A DNA stretch of 64,000 nucleotides from G020348185 sp964525045 (GTDB taxonomy: Bacteria > Nitrospirota > Nitrospiria > Nitrospirales > UBA8639), in NCBI GenBank assembly GCA_964525045.1, contig CAZGFD010000015.1, positions 20,579-84,578 on the forward strand, given 5' to 3'. The notes under the pieces were generated by a model that was not told the origin of the DNA, made no database searches, and worked only from the letters and a program-made list of their open reading frames with translations. The translations under genes were made by a program, and so were the position numbers. Below, in pieces: positions 26,848-37,102 of the stretch. Position 1 is the stretch's first letter; each line of letters starts with the position of its first letter.

Positions 26848-27843
26848 TCAGGAAACTGCTGAGGGAGTTGGGGCATGTAGCCAGCATACGGACTCATGTC
26901 CCGGTTCGACTTGGATGGTTGGAGGAGCCTGGTCTGCGCAATGCTCCAGCACCTCCTGACAACGTGTGGAGAAATGACAACCCTTAGGATACTGCAATGG
27001 GGACGGAACGGTTCCCTTAATGGATTCGAGACGCTTATGACGCTCTCCGGGCCGAGGCAGAGAACTTAGTAATGCGCGCGTGTAGGGATGAGAAGGATTC
27101 TTAAACAATTGTTGAACGCTCCCCTGCTCGGCAATTTTACTGGCATACATCACGATCACGTCTTGAGCAAACTGTGCCACGACTCCCAAATTATGAGTTA
27201 TGAGTAAAATGGCCATACCGAATTCCGCCTGTAAATCCTTGAGAAGATCCAATATTTGGGCCTGGATGGTGACATCCAGAGCCGTTGTTGGCTCATCCGC
27301 AATTAACAGATCCGGGCTACAAGCCAAAGCCATAGCAATCATCACCCGCTGTTTCATTCCTCCCGACAGCTCATGCGGGTATTGATTGATTCGACGTTCC
27401 GGGGAGGAGATCCGTACTTTTGCCAGGAGCCCGACAACCTCTTTTCGAATTTGATTTTCTGAAAGAGTCGTATGTATTTGAAGGGCTTCACCAATCTGAT
27501 CCCCGATGGTAAACACCGGATTTAAGGAAGTCATGGGTTCTTGGAAGACCATCCCAATGGCTTTCCCCCGAATTTGGCGCATTTCTTTGTTTGGAAGTGT
27601 CAGGATATCTTGCCCTTTAAAGAGTATGTTTCCGGCGATCACCCGTCCGGGGGGATCAACCAATTGCATAATTGAGAGAGCTGTCACGGACTTCCCACAC
27701 CCGGACTCGCCAACCAGCGCCAATGTTTGTCCTTGCTGAAGAGTAAAACTGACGTCCTCAACAGCTCGGACTTCGCCTTTGTCCGTAAAGAAAGATGTGG
27801 TGAGATGATTCACTTCTAGGAGAGGAGCGGGGCCCGAACTCAT
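26848..27843 (-). CDS. Oligopeptide ABC transporter ATPase, DppD/OppD class
   Basis: 331 residues. Walker A GESGCGKSV, signature LSGGMKQRVMIAMAL, Walker B LLIADEPTTALDVTIQ, H-loop LITHNLGVVAQF, and a C-terminal peptide-transporter extension with CHFSTRCQEVLEHC. Together with the next gene it makes a complete heterodimeric ATPase. Its place at the downstream end of the transporter run suggests service to the 35-39 kb permeases or to the 19.7-23 kb set. Confidence 0.93.
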   Translation of the reverse strand: MSSGPAPLLEVNHLTTSFFTDKGEVRAVEDVSFTLQQGQTLALVGESGCGKSVTALSIMQLVDPPGRVIAGNILFKGQDILTLPNKEMRQIRGKAIGMVFQEPMTSLNPVFTIGDQIGEALQIHTTLSENQIRKEVVGLLAKVRISSPERRINQYPHELSGGMKQRVMIAMALACSPDLLIADEPTTALDVTIQAQILDLLKDLQAEFGMAILLITHNLGVVAQFAQDVIVMYASKIAEQGSVQQLFKNPSHPYTRALLSSLPRPGERHKRLESIKGTVPSPLQYPKGCHFSTRCQEVLEHCADQAPPTIQVEPGHESVCWLHAPTPSAVS

Positions 27844-27945
27844 TTGGAGACTCCAAGTGTGGGTATCGACATTTCCACGGAGTGGATCTCTATTTACAAT
27901 AATTAGAACGTATCATATTAATGGCTAGGACCAAACCCTCTTCTG

Positions 27946-28147
27946 CTCCCTCTCCCTCAAAAGGAGAGGGGTGGGGTGAGGATGACGCGCTCCATATATG
28001 CAAAATGCCGCCTTGCACAGCAACCTCATCACATAGAGCATTGAGGAAATTCCTAAGTCCTGGGGGCAAAATTCATGAGCATCTTTCGCCACTCCCGCAT
28101 TTCCCCCCTCACCCTCCCCTCTCCCCACCGGGGCGAGGGAAAGAGAG
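27946..28147. repeat. Two CTCTCCC/GGGAGAG palindromic repeats in inverted arrangement
   Basis: A 45-bp unit at about 27946-27990 (CTCCCTCTCCCTCAAAAGG and then GAGAGGGGTGGGGTGAGG) is found again, reversed, at about 28104-28147. Between them are about 110 bases with no gene. A third copy lies at 51613-51657 and a degenerate one near 37020-37080. The arrangement of inverted palindromic units in an intergenic gap is that of a BIME-like mosaic. Confidence 0.75.
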
Positions 28148-28196
28148 CACCACATTTCAACCATGGTAAAGAGAACAAAATAGACATTCGCCGATT

Positions 28197-30206
28197 TTAA
28201 TTAGAATCCAACCGAATGCACCGAGCCGATTGGTCGGTATGCAACCTCACCCATTCAGGGTAAGATGATTGACACTCATCGATGGCTTTCGGACAACGTG
28301 GGTGAAAATGGCATCCCTGAGGTGGGTTGCTCGGCGAGGGAATATCCCCCTCCAGGCGAATTACTTCTCGCCCGCTTGCCAAGTCCATCTGAGGAACTGC
28401 TGAGAGAAGTGCTTGGGTGTAGGGGTGTCGAGGTTGGTTGAGAATTTTTTTCACTGATCCACGCTCGACGATACGCCCTAGATACATGATGGCGACCTCA
28501 TCGGCCAGATACGCAACAACTGAAATATCGTGGGTAATGAAAAGAAACGTGAGTCCAAATTCTTGTTGCAGATCCTTTAAAAGGTTCAGAATCTGGGCTT
28601 GAACCGAGACATCCAAGGCGCTGGTGGGTTCATCACATACAATAAACTTTGGACTGACGGCAAGAGCACGGGCAATCGCAATCCGTTGCCGTTGCCCCCC
28701 GGAGAATTCATGAGGATAACGACTTTTCATTTCAGAATTAAGACCGACTTGTTGCAATAAGGCTTCTACCCGTTTGTGGCGTTCTTTACGACTAACACCT
28801 TGAGTCACCAGTCCCTCAGCAATTATATCATCCACTAACATTCGGGGATTCATGGATGAAAAAGGATCCTGAAAGATAATTTGCATCTCCTGTCGTCTTT
28901 CCCTCAACCGCCCATCACTGATAGAAGTCAACTCACCCCCTTCAAAGGTCACCCTTCCTGATGTTGGCCGGATGAGCTGAAGAATGCCTTTGCCTGTAGT
29001 GGTCTTTCCACATCCTGACTCTCCGACTAAGGCCAGGGTCCGGCCAACGGGAATCTGAAAACTCACTCCGTCTACCGCTTGCACATATCCGACAGTCTTC
29101 TTAAACACCCCTTTTTGAATCGGAAAGTGAATTTTCAGATCTTGGACATCTACAAGAACTTCGTCAGATGCAGACGAGGGAGTGGCAAGAGGGGGATTAT
29201 CGCTTGAAGGGCAAGGGCGGACTTTAGGTTTCAAGATTCGCTCATCATAGAAAAAACACCGAACCCCGCCGGTGCCATCAAGCTCAATCCATTCCGGCTC
29301 AACTTGCCGGCAATGATCAAACACGGAGTCACATCGATCGGCAAATCGACAATGGGTGAACCTTTGTTGAAGTTTGGGCACGGTCCCAGGAATGACACTG
29401 AGGATTTGATTCCGTTTTTCATAGGATGGCAAGGATTGAAAGAGCGCTTGGCTATAGGGGTGCTTGGGATCGCAAAAAAATGTCTGTTTCTGAGCCTGTT
29501 CGACAATTTGACCGGCATACATGACAGCCACCCGGTCAGCCACCTCCGCGACAACACCAAGATCGTGTGTGATAAGGAGAATACTCATTCCCATCTGCTG
29601 TTGTAACTCTTTGAGTAGTTCAAGAATCTGAGCCTGGATGGTGACATCCAACGCCGTCGTCGGTTCATCAGCGATGAGAAGTTCCGGCTCTCCCGCCAGG
29701 GCCATAGCAATCATCACCCGCTGTTTCATTCCGCCAGAAAGTTGGTGAGGGAATTCTTTTGCCCGCCGCGTGGCATCAGGTATCCCGACCTGATCGAGCA
29801 ATTCGACTACCCGCTTGTGTTTCTTGTTACCCGAGATATTAAGATGCAACTCCAGAGATTCACCTATTTGGCTTCCGATGGTCATAACGGGATTGAGTGA
29901 AGTCATGGGTTCTTGAAAAATCATGCCGATTCGCCCCCCCCGGATCAAGCGCATTTCCATTTCAGGAAGCGATAGGAGATCCACACCATCAAGCATTACC
30001 GTCCCCGCAATAATACGACCTGCTGGCTCCGGCACCAAACGCATCAGAGAAAGGGCCGTCACAGATTTCCCAGATCCAGACTCACCAACCAGGGCAAACG
30101 TCTCACCCCGACCAATGGAGAAATGCACATCGTCCACGGCCTGCAGGGGATTTTCGCGCCCTCCGAAGACGGTTTTTAGGTGCCTGACATCGAGTAAAGG
30201 GACCAT
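28197..30206 (-). CDS. Fused double ABC ATPase of a peptide transporter, YejF-like
   Basis: About 669 residues with two complete ABC domains. First (about 1-330): GESGSGKSV, LSGGMKQRVMIAMAL, LIADEPTTALDV. Second (about 350-669): GESGCGKTTT, FSGGQRQRIAIARAL, FIVCDEPTSALDVSVQ. Each is followed by a cysteine-containing peptide-transporter tail. The fused DppD-DppF form is that of YejF, and the upstream genes match YejE, YejB and YejA in order. ATG 30206 is chosen, 8 bp after the permease stop; TTG 30218 would overlap it. Confidence 0.93.
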   Translation of the reverse strand: MVPLLDVRHLKTVFGGRENPLQAVDDVHFSIGRGETFALVGESGSGKSVTALSLMRLVPEPAGRIIAGTVMLDGVDLLSLPEMEMRLIRGGRIGMIFQEPMTSLNPVMTIGSQIGESLELHLNISGNKKHKRVVELLDQVGIPDATRRAKEFPHQLSGGMKQRVMIAMALAGEPELLIADEPTTALDVTIQAQILELLKELQQQMGMSILLITHDLGVVAEVADRVAVMYAGQIVEQAQKQTFFCDPKHPYSQALFQSLPSYEKRNQILSVIPGTVPKLQQRFTHCRFADRCDSVFDHCRQVEPEWIELDGTGGVRCFFYDERILKPKVRPCPSSDNPPLATPSSASDEVLVDVQDLKIHFPIQKGVFKKTVGYVQAVDGVSFQIPVGRTLALVGESGCGKTTTGKGILQLIRPTSGRVTFEGGELTSISDGRLRERRQEMQIIFQDPFSSMNPRMLVDDIIAEGLVTQGVSRKERHKRVEALLQQVGLNSEMKSRYPHEFSGGQRQRIAIARALAVSPKFIVCDEPTSALDVSVQAQILNLLKDLQQEFGLTFLFITHDISVVAYLADEVAIMYLGRIVERGSVKKILNQPRHPYTQALLSAVPQMDLASGREVIRLEGDIPSPSNPPQGCHFHPRCPKAIDECQSSYPEWVRLHTDQSARCIRLDSN

Positions 30207-30214
30207 ACGGACTC

Positions 30215-31639
30215 TCAACGTTCCCGAAGTCGTGGATCAAATGCGTCACGAACGGCATCAGCAAAAAGATTGGCACTCAGCACCAGCAGAAACATAAAGA
30301 AAAACGCCGCAAACAGCGACCACCACACAATGGGTTCTCGGGCCATTTCAAGGCGGGCACTATTGATCATGTTACCCCAACTATAGGTCGACGGATCCAC
30401 ACCGATATTCAGGTACGAGAGCACCGCTTCGGCTAGGACCAGTGCGCTGAAATCCATCACGACCGCTATCAGTACGATATGCATGACATTCGGGAGGATA
30501 TGACGGAGTATAATCGTGAAATGTTTTACACCCAATGAGACCGCCGCTTGGACATATTCCAACTCTCTTAACTTTAAGGTCTCGGCACGCAACAGTCGGC
30601 ATAATCCCGTCCAACTGGTCACCCCCAGAATAATACATAAGAACAACAGGCGAAAATCCGCACGTTCTACCCGAGTTCCGAACAACTCCGGGTGGGTTTC
30701 CATATACACCAACATCATCAAAACGGCAGCAGCGATGAGAAGCACGCTGGGGATGGAATTCAAGGTTGTATAGATATACTGAATGACATCATCCACCCAT
30801 CCTTTGAAATAGCCAGCCATAATGCCGAGAAGGATCGCAAAGGGCAACATCACCAATGTGGTGAGGGTGCCTATGACGAGCCCGGTCCTGATACTTTTGA
30901 GGGACTGATAGAGAACATCCTCCCCCACCTTGTCAGTGCCAAATACATGATAGGAACCTGCCGTACTGATCAAAAATCCTGCAAAAATCGTAATACACAT
31001 GACCATGCTAAATAGACTTCGCCACGGGAGATGACGTTGGCCCTTGGCTATGGCCCTCAAGACGGAGAGCCAGTTTTCCCGACAATAGAATGAAAGAAAG
31101 CCGGTCACGAGCAAAATGATGGCGACCCCACCTATGACACCGGCTCCCATACCCCGTGTCGCCTGCCACCGGATATCGTTGGCCAATTCTTGCTGTGGGT
31201 GGATAATATGCCTGCCGCCAAATTTGAGTCTCGGATACTTCCGTCGTTCTAGGCCATCCGAATCCAGGACCGTTTCTTTCATATATAATTGGACAGCAAA
31301 TGGAGCAGAATATGTTTTTTCTCCTTTTTCTTTCAGCGTCTTGAGAGCCGCATCAAGAACACTCCAAATCTGAGCGGCATACTGGGCTTGTCCCTTGGGA
31401 CCTTCCCCGATTCGAGGTTTGTAGTGAATGGAGTCTGCCAATCCGATCGCCAGATACACGAGCAACACCACCAAAGCACTCATACCTAACGGTTTTCTGA
31501 GTACTTCACGCCATGGAGTCAGCAAATGCTCCCGTGATCGGGTATACCATGCAACCCATACAACCGTAGCGATCAGCACATAGATGAGGGCATCCGTCCA
31601 AAGCAACACCGGCTTCACATCAGGAAGAATAGAGACCAT
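30215..31639 (-). CDS. Peptide ABC transporter permease, OppC/YejE class, with N-terminal extension
   Basis: 474 residues, about 130 longer than YejE. Two to three extra membrane helices and a soluble loop (about 70-165) precede the core. The core shows VFGTDKVGEDVLYQSLKSIRTG, the EAA loop EYVQAAVSLGVKHFTIILRHILPN, and AEAVLSYLNIGVDPSTYSWGNMI, typical for OppC. It starts at ATG 31639, sharing one base with the stop of the preceding permease (TAATG). Confidence 0.9.
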   Translation of the reverse strand: MVSILPDVKPVLLWTDALIYVLIATVVWVAWYTRSREHLLTPWREVLRKPLGMSALVVLLVYLAIGLADSIHYKPRIGEGPKGQAQYAAQIWSVLDAALKTLKEKGEKTYSAPFAVQLYMKETVLDSDGLERRKYPRLKFGGRHIIHPQQELANDIRWQATRGMGAGVIGGVAIILLVTGFLSFYCRENWLSVLRAIAKGQRHLPWRSLFSMVMCITIFAGFLISTAGSYHVFGTDKVGEDVLYQSLKSIRTGLVIGTLTTLVMLPFAILLGIMAGYFKGWVDDVIQYIYTTLNSIPSVLLIAAAVLMMLVYMETHPELFGTRVERADFRLLFLCIILGVTSWTGLCRLLRAETLKLRELEYVQAAVSLGVKHFTIILRHILPNVMHIVLIAVVMDFSALVLAEAVLSYLNIGVDPSTYSWGNMINSARLEMAREPIVWWSLFAAFFFMFLLVLSANLFADAVRDAFDPRLRER

Positions 31640-32616
31640 TAATCCAACCGTACCCTAGGATCCACAAAGGTGTAGGAAATATCCGTGAGAACCAACCCGA
31701 CGATATACAGAACGGACCCCAGGAACACCATGGCTCGAACGATGGCAAAGTCCTGTTGATTGATGGCATCGATGGTATAGCTCCCCAGGCCAGGTATTCC
31801 AAAAAACGATTCCAAAATAAGGCTACCCATAAACAACAGGGGGAGCGACACCAAAATTCCCGTTAAAATTGGAATAAGGGCGTTTCTGAGCACATGACGG
31901 AAGAGAACAACAACTTCGGACAATCCTTTCGCCCTGGCGGTTCGAACAAAGTCTTTACCGATTTCTTCCAGGAAAAAGGTGCGGTACCAGCGCGTGGACG
32001 TTCCAATTCCGGCCAGGACTCCAATAATGACTGGTAAAAGGATGAACTTGGTTGATTCCAATCCGGTGGCATACCCCGAAATAGGAACAAGATGCAGAAT
32101 TTTGCCGAGAAGGAACTGGCCCCCAATGTAATAAAACAAAGCAGAGATCGACATCATCGTCACGCACAGGACGACCCCCCACACGTCCACGTAGCTTCCC
32201 CGAAAGAATGACAGCAAAAGCGCAAACGAAATGTTTACCATGAGGGCTATGATCAGTGAGGGAATAGCAATAGCCAAGCTGGGCCACATCCGTTGACTGA
32301 CATCGTAAGAAATATCACGTCCATTATCAGAAACGCCAAAATCAAACACAAACAACTTCATGGATTTGTCGAAAAAGATTGTCTCGGAAAACACACCGAG
32401 TCCGGCATGTTCGAAATTCATAAACAAGGGTTTGTCATACCCCCGCTGGCTCTTCCATTTTTCAATGGCTTCGTCAGTCACGTGCCTCAACCCAAGATGA
32501 AGACGCGCCATGTTATCAGGAGGATTGACCATAAAAAACAACGCAAAGGTTATGAGATTGACCCCAATAAGGATCGGAATGGCATACAAGATCCGGCGAA
32601 TGATATAGGCAATCAT
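31639..32616 (-). CDS. Peptide ABC transporter permease, OppB/YejB class
   Basis: 325 residues from ATG 32616: MIAYIIRRILYAIPILIGVN is the usual N-terminus, and the EAA loop is FVRTARAKGLSEVVVLFRHVLRNALIPI. A large loop between the first and second helices (about 40-105) fits the YejB type. The start overlaps the stop of the binding-protein gene by four bases (ATGA), so translation is coupled. A longer frame from GTG 32724 would add residues without membrane or signal character and is rejected. Confidence 0.92.
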   Translation of the reverse strand: MIAYIIRRILYAIPILIGVNLITFALFFMVNPPDNMARLHLGLRHVTDEAIEKWKSQRGYDKPLFMNFEHAGLGVFSETIFFDKSMKLFVFDFGVSDNGRDISYDVSQRMWPSLAIAIPSLIIALMVNISFALLLSFFRGSYVDVWGVVLCVTMMSISALFYYIGGQFLLGKILHLVPISGYATGLESTKFILLPVIIGVLAGIGTSTRWYRTFFLEEIGKDFVRTARAKGLSEVVVLFRHVLRNALIPILTGILVSLPLLFMGSLILESFFGIPGLGSYTIDAINQQDFAIVRAMVFLGSVLYIVGLVLTDISYTFVDPRVRLD

Positions 32617-34835
32617 TTGAAGGTTCCATCGGTATGAGGACGGGCCCGCTGGCGCCGACGGTAACTGACAACCGCAGGCAGTATCGTGATAACCAGCACG
32701 GCCGCCCCTCCCCACAGTGGCCACGTAACGGGTTGGTTCCAGCTTTTCCGTTTTTTCGTACGTAAAGACGGGTCGATGCGCTTATATTTCAGGGTGTTGT
32801 TCGCCATCAGATTGGGCTTGGAGTTGAAAAACCAGTCATGGTACAGCGCAAAGCTTTTGGGGTGAATCCCCCACAACCAGGGCGAGTCTTCCCGCAATAT
32901 GGTCAACATACGATCAACAATAGCTTGTCGACGCGGAGTGTCATCCATGTTTTTCATTTCTTCATACAGCTGATCGAATTCCGGGTTCGAATAATTGCCG
33001 GCATTTTCGCCCTTATAGCGTACCTTGCCATTAGGGCCATAGAGTAAAAAGAAAAAGTTTTCCGGATCGGGATAATCTGCGTTCCACCCCCACTGAAACA
33101 TCTGGACCGTTCCCTTGTGCATCTTGTCTTGGAACCGGTTGTAATCGGTGGGTCTCACAATCAGTTCAATTTGTAATTTGGCAAATTGTTTACGCCACCA
33201 ATTTAATTGGGCTTTATCATCCGGACCGCTCGCGGTGACATCAAAATATAATTTTAGGGGTTTGCCCGTCTTAACTTGCCGGCCCCTAGGATATCCCGCC
33301 TTTGCCAGCAAGGCTTTGGCCTCTTGTAAGGATCGTCGTACGGCTCGATTATTTTTCCATCGATACACGATGGGGTTGATCCCTCTTTCTCCTTCTCTAT
33401 AGCCAAAGATACCAGGCGGCAGCGGCCCTTGGGCGGCAATGCCGCGCCCGTTTAAAAAAATGGAGATATACTCTTCATAGTCAACAGCAATAGCAATAGC
33501 TTGCCGGAGATATTTGCCCTTATCTCCCGCCGGATGTCCTACAACAGGGTTACGCATATTAAATCCAAAATAAAAGGTCGACGCGTCTATCGCCGTAGAA
33601 AGGTGAATCCCCTTACTTTGCATTTCGTCTGTCAAAGACAATTCGCTACCACTTCCGATATTGACAGCTTGATCGAAGGTATCAGAGCCAATACCCGACA
33701 CATCGTAATACCCTTGGAGGAACTTATTCCATCGGGGGATGGATTCCTTTTCCAAACTGGTGACCACTTTATCAATGAAGGGCAACGATTGACCGGCATC
33801 GGTCAACAGGCCATTTTTCACATCGTCTGGCATACCTTCCTTTGGATATGTTTCTCCATGGAAGTTCGGGTTTCTCTCCATAATCATGCGAAGATTGGGG
33901 TTATTGACGGTCAGCATATACGGCCCGGTACCAATGGGGTACCAGTGCAGCGTGAGGTTCTTTTCTTTCATCCCGGGTTGGACATGAAACCGCTCCGCTT
34001 CCCACGGCATAGGCCCAAAAAACGGCATGGCTAACCAAAACTTGAACTGTGGATACTTCCCTTTGATTCTAATGCGGTACGTATACCGGTCGATCACCTC
34101 GGCACCTGGAAAATCATACTCACGTAAATCAAGCCAACCAGTAAAACCCTCTTCATGGCTGGCCCTGTCATATGCAACCTTGAGAGTCTTGGAGTACGTA
34201 ACCAACCCATCAATATATTCAGTCATGAGACCGAAGATGGGAGAATTATATCTGGGATGCGCCAGGCGTTTGATTTGATAAACGTAATCGTCCGCATAGA
34301 GTTCCCGTGTTCCTGAATGCTCGAAATCCGAAAGCGTCTGGATGCCATCCAGGCCATCCCTCCCGAGCTTGTGGTAACGGTAATCCCCTCCCTCACCTTT
34401 TGCCAGTGCCGGATGGGGCTGATAGAGAATGCCAGGTTGTATCCGGATTTCGTAAATACTGAAGGCAATGGCTTCAATAGGGGCATGGGCAGGCAAGCGT
34501 GTGCCCGATTTATCTATATACACAGGCTTGGGCACCTCAGTGGCAGTCAGTGGCACCAACGTATACGGGCGTTTGAAATAATGATATTGGAGTGGCGGCT
34601 CATAGATATTTCCAATGATTGAATATTCATTTGCACTATATGAACGCACAGGATCGAGATGTTTGGGTCGTGATTCGAAGGAAGAATACAGAATATTCTG
34701 TTCGTCCTCGCTAGCTGGATACGGATTATTCCATACCCCTTCCCCACAGCCGTTCACCCCCATGATGAAAAATATCCAACTGAGAACTTTTAGGCCAGGA
34801 ACCAAAATGGGTGAGTTAACGATTGTGTTTTTCAA
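32613..34835 (-). CDS. Peptide-binding lipoprotein, OppA/YejA class, with C-terminal membrane helix
   Basis: 740 residues. The start is TTG 34835 with GGAGG ten bases upstream, giving a signal peptide that ends in the lipobox VNGC near residue 30. The SBP family 5 fold follows (ILYSSFESRPKHLDPVRSYSANE; TFYFGFNMRNPVVG). Near the C-terminus a hydrophobic stretch (WGGAAVLVITILPAVVSY, about 705-722) and basic residues suggest a second anchor, which is unusual for a binding protein. It heads the Yej-like operon. Confidence 0.9.
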   Translation of the reverse strand: MKNTIVNSPILVPGLKVLSWIFFIMGVNGCGEGVWNNPYPASEDEQNILYSSFESRPKHLDPVRSYSANEYSIIGNIYEPPLQYHYFKRPYTLVPLTATEVPKPVYIDKSGTRLPAHAPIEAIAFSIYEIRIQPGILYQPHPALAKGEGGDYRYHKLGRDGLDGIQTLSDFEHSGTRELYADDYVYQIKRLAHPRYNSPIFGLMTEYIDGLVTYSKTLKVAYDRASHEEGFTGWLDLREYDFPGAEVIDRYTYRIRIKGKYPQFKFWLAMPFFGPMPWEAERFHVQPGMKEKNLTLHWYPIGTGPYMLTVNNPNLRMIMERNPNFHGETYPKEGMPDDVKNGLLTDAGQSLPFIDKVVTSLEKESIPRWNKFLQGYYDVSGIGSDTFDQAVNIGSGSELSLTDEMQSKGIHLSTAIDASTFYFGFNMRNPVVGHPAGDKGKYLRQAIAIAVDYEEYISIFLNGRGIAAQGPLPPGIFGYREGERGINPIVYRWKNNRAVRRSLQEAKALLAKAGYPRGRQVKTGKPLKLYFDVTASGPDDKAQLNWWRKQFAKLQIELIVRPTDYNRFQDKMHKGTVQMFQWGWNADYPDPENFFFLLYGPNGKVRYKGENAGNYSNPEFDQLYEEMKNMDDTPRRQAIVDRMLTILREDSPWLWGIHPKSFALYHDWFFNSKPNLMANNTLKYKRIDPSLRTKKRKSWNQPVTWPLWGGAAVLVITILPAVVSYRRRQRARPHTDGTFK

Positions 34836-34982
34836 ACAGTATCATCCTCCGGCCTACAGGAATCTCATTTTCGTTGGGAATATGGAAAACAATTTCAGGT
34901 AAATGGAAAAGCCAGGATTGAGCCCTTGAGGATTTTTCTAAAGCTTAACTCTAAGGATAATTTTTTTGAAGTGGAGCCTCAG

Positions 34983-35963
34983 TTATCGGCTTCGAAGTTT
35001 GGGATTCAAGGCCTCCCGGAGACCTTCCCCGACCAGGTTAAAGGCAAGGACAACTACAAAAATTGCAATTCCCGGGATAAAAAATAGCCATGGCGCATCG
35101 AAGATGAATCCCTTGCCATCTGCCAAGATATTCCCCCATGTCGCATAGGGGGGTTGCACCCCGAAACCCAAAAAACTCAGCGCCGATTCGGTTAGAATTG
35201 CCGTTGCCACCCCAATCGTGGCAGATACCAGCACTGGCGCAATGGCATTGGGAACCATATGCCGGAAAATGATCCGGCGTTCCGGCAACCCGAGTGCTTG
35301 AGCGGCCGCCACATAATCCTGTTCCCGCAAAGAAAGAAATTCAGCTCGAACAAATCGAGCGGTACCCATCCAGCTTGTCAGTCCGATGACAATCATGATG
35401 TTGTAAATGCTGGGCGGTAATAATGCGACGACGGTGAGAATTAGAAAAAATGTCGGAAAGCACAGCATCACATCAGTGAATCGCATAATGAGCGTATCCA
35501 CCGAGATAAACCCTATTTTTACATTGCCATAAAACCCCGACAGCCCACCAAGGAAAATGCCAATGAACACTGAAATCCCAACTGCAATAAATCCGATAGA
35601 CAATGAAACAAATGATCCTTGCAACATTCGAGCGAAAACGTCCCGCCCCAATTCATCGGTCCCAAACACATACACCCCAAAGATCGGCTGATCTTGAGAC
35701 CTAACGACTTCTTCTGAGGGAACGGATAGCGGGGGTAGAAACTTTTCAGGTAGTCGAACCAACTCAGGATCAAACACGACCATCCATTCGGTCAGCACCT
35801 TTCCCCCCAAAGCGGCTACCAAGAGAAACAGCAATACGATGCAACCACCGATGGCCATCCGATCTTTCTTGAAAATCCTGACAAACTCCTCCCAGGGAGT
35901 TTCAGGAGGGAGAAGGGGTTCATCATCCACCATTGTTTCGGGGTTTAAAATTTTCTCTTTCAT
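34983..35963 (-). CDS. Peptide ABC transporter permease, OppC class
   Basis: 326 residues. A cytoplasmic N-terminal tail (about 1-38), one membrane helix, a periplasmic loop, then the core: VFGTDELGRDVFARMLQGSFVSL, EAA loop YVAAAQALGLPERRIIFRHMVPN, and ALSFLGFGVQPPYATWGNIL. ATG 35963 with AAGGA ten bases upstream. It lies 41 bp after the OppB-class gene and forms a channel with it. Confidence 0.93.
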   Translation of the reverse strand: MKEKILNPETMVDDEPLLPPETPWEEFVRIFKKDRMAIGGCIVLLFLLVAALGGKVLTEWMVVFDPELVRLPEKFLPPLSVPSEEVVRSQDQPIFGVYVFGTDELGRDVFARMLQGSFVSLSIGFIAVGISVFIGIFLGGLSGFYGNVKIGFISVDTLIMRFTDVMLCFPTFFLILTVVALLPPSIYNIMIVIGLTSWMGTARFVRAEFLSLREQDYVAAAQALGLPERRIIFRHMVPNAIAPVLVSATIGVATAILTESALSFLGFGVQPPYATWGNILADGKGFIFDAPWLFFIPGIAIFVVVLAFNLVGEGLREALNPKLRSR

Positions 35964-36004
35964 CCTAGCATTGTCCTTTTCAGATAAATCCTTGGTCTAT
36001 ATAG

Positions 36005-36967
36005 TCAATGCAGACGAATCCTTGGATCTACCACCGCATAGAGAATATCCGAAACAAGTGTTCCCGCCAGTGTTAACACGGCCGCAATAAAATTGATGGT
36101 GAGGATCACTGGAAAATCCCTGGACAAAATTGCTTCATACCCCAACCGACCCAGGCCAGGCCAGGCAAAAATCTGTTCAAAAATCACCGATCCACCAATA
36201 AGTCCGGGAAGAAGAAGTCCGAACATTGTTACAAAGGGAAGCAAGGCGTTCCGTAAGGCATGTTGATAAATGACGGTATCCTCTTCCAAACCTTTTGACC
36301 GTGCCGTTCGTACATAATCTTGACTGATCACTTCCAGCATTTGGGATCGTACATATCGCGACAACACCGCAACGCCCAAAATTGCCGACATCAAAGAAGG
36401 AATCACTAGATGCCAAATCCGGTCCATGGTACGAAAAACAAACTGAGCATTCTCCATCCCAAACGTTTTCATCCCAATGACGGGAACGCCGAAGACTTCC
36501 ACAACCCAAAGGATCGTCAGATAGGATAAGAAGAATCCAGGAATTGAAATGAGTGCATAGGCGAAAAACGTACTTGCCCGGTCATATACCGCTCCACGTC
36601 GTACGGCAGCTCGAATTCCGGCAGGAAACGCAAATGTCCACACAAGCAAAGTGGCACAAACAAAAAGTGGAAGAGAATTGAGAAAACGACGCCAAATTTT
36701 TGGAAGCACTGGTTGACTATCTTTGAAGGATTTCAGTTCACCCGTAAACAAATCCCTCATCCAGTAAACGTACTGAAGATACAGGGGGTCATCAAGATGG
36801 AATGCAGCCCGGATTCGGGCGATATCCTCCGGTTTCATCCTAGGGTTGGAGGGGTCGACTTCACTTGGTTCTCCCGGAGCCAGGTGAATCACTGAATGAG
36901 CCAAAATCGACACGATGACTAAAAGTACCACCCGTTGAAGAATATTTCGAATAATGAAAGCCCACAT
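36005..36967 (-). CDS. Peptide ABC transporter permease, OppB class
   Basis: 320 residues with six membrane helices. N-terminus MWAFIIRNILQRVVLLVIVSILAHSVIHLAPGEPSEVDP and EAA loop YVRTARSKGLEEDTVIYQHALRNALLPF are characteristic. It follows the binding-protein gene at 37103-39235 by 135 bp on the same strand. Confidence 0.93.
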   Translation of the reverse strand: MWAFIIRNILQRVVLLVIVSILAHSVIHLAPGEPSEVDPSNPRMKPEDIARIRAAFHLDDPLYLQYVYWMRDLFTGELKSFKDSQPVLPKIWRRFLNSLPLFVCATLLVWTFAFPAGIRAAVRRGAVYDRASTFFAYALISIPGFFLSYLTILWVVEVFGVPVIGMKTFGMENAQFVFRTMDRIWHLVIPSLMSAILGVAVLSRYVRSQMLEVISQDYVRTARSKGLEEDTVIYQHALRNALLPFVTMFGLLLPGLIGGSVIFEQIFAWPGLGRLGYEAILSRDFPVILTINFIAAVLTLAGTLVSDILYAVVDPRIRLH

Positions 36968-37102
36968 CAGGTGTACCTACATTGCTTTTAGTTGAAGGGA
37001 TAAATCAAAAACCATCGCAAGCCTTCACCCTCACTCATGTCCCCGGTCCGTTCACCCTGAAAGGGGGAGGGGAATGGGGCATTTCATAAGTTTAAAAACA
37101 AG

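Noticed and set aside
33501..34034. 177-codon plus-strand frame within the YejA-like gene
   Set aside because: Antisense shadow of a well-supported binding-protein gene.
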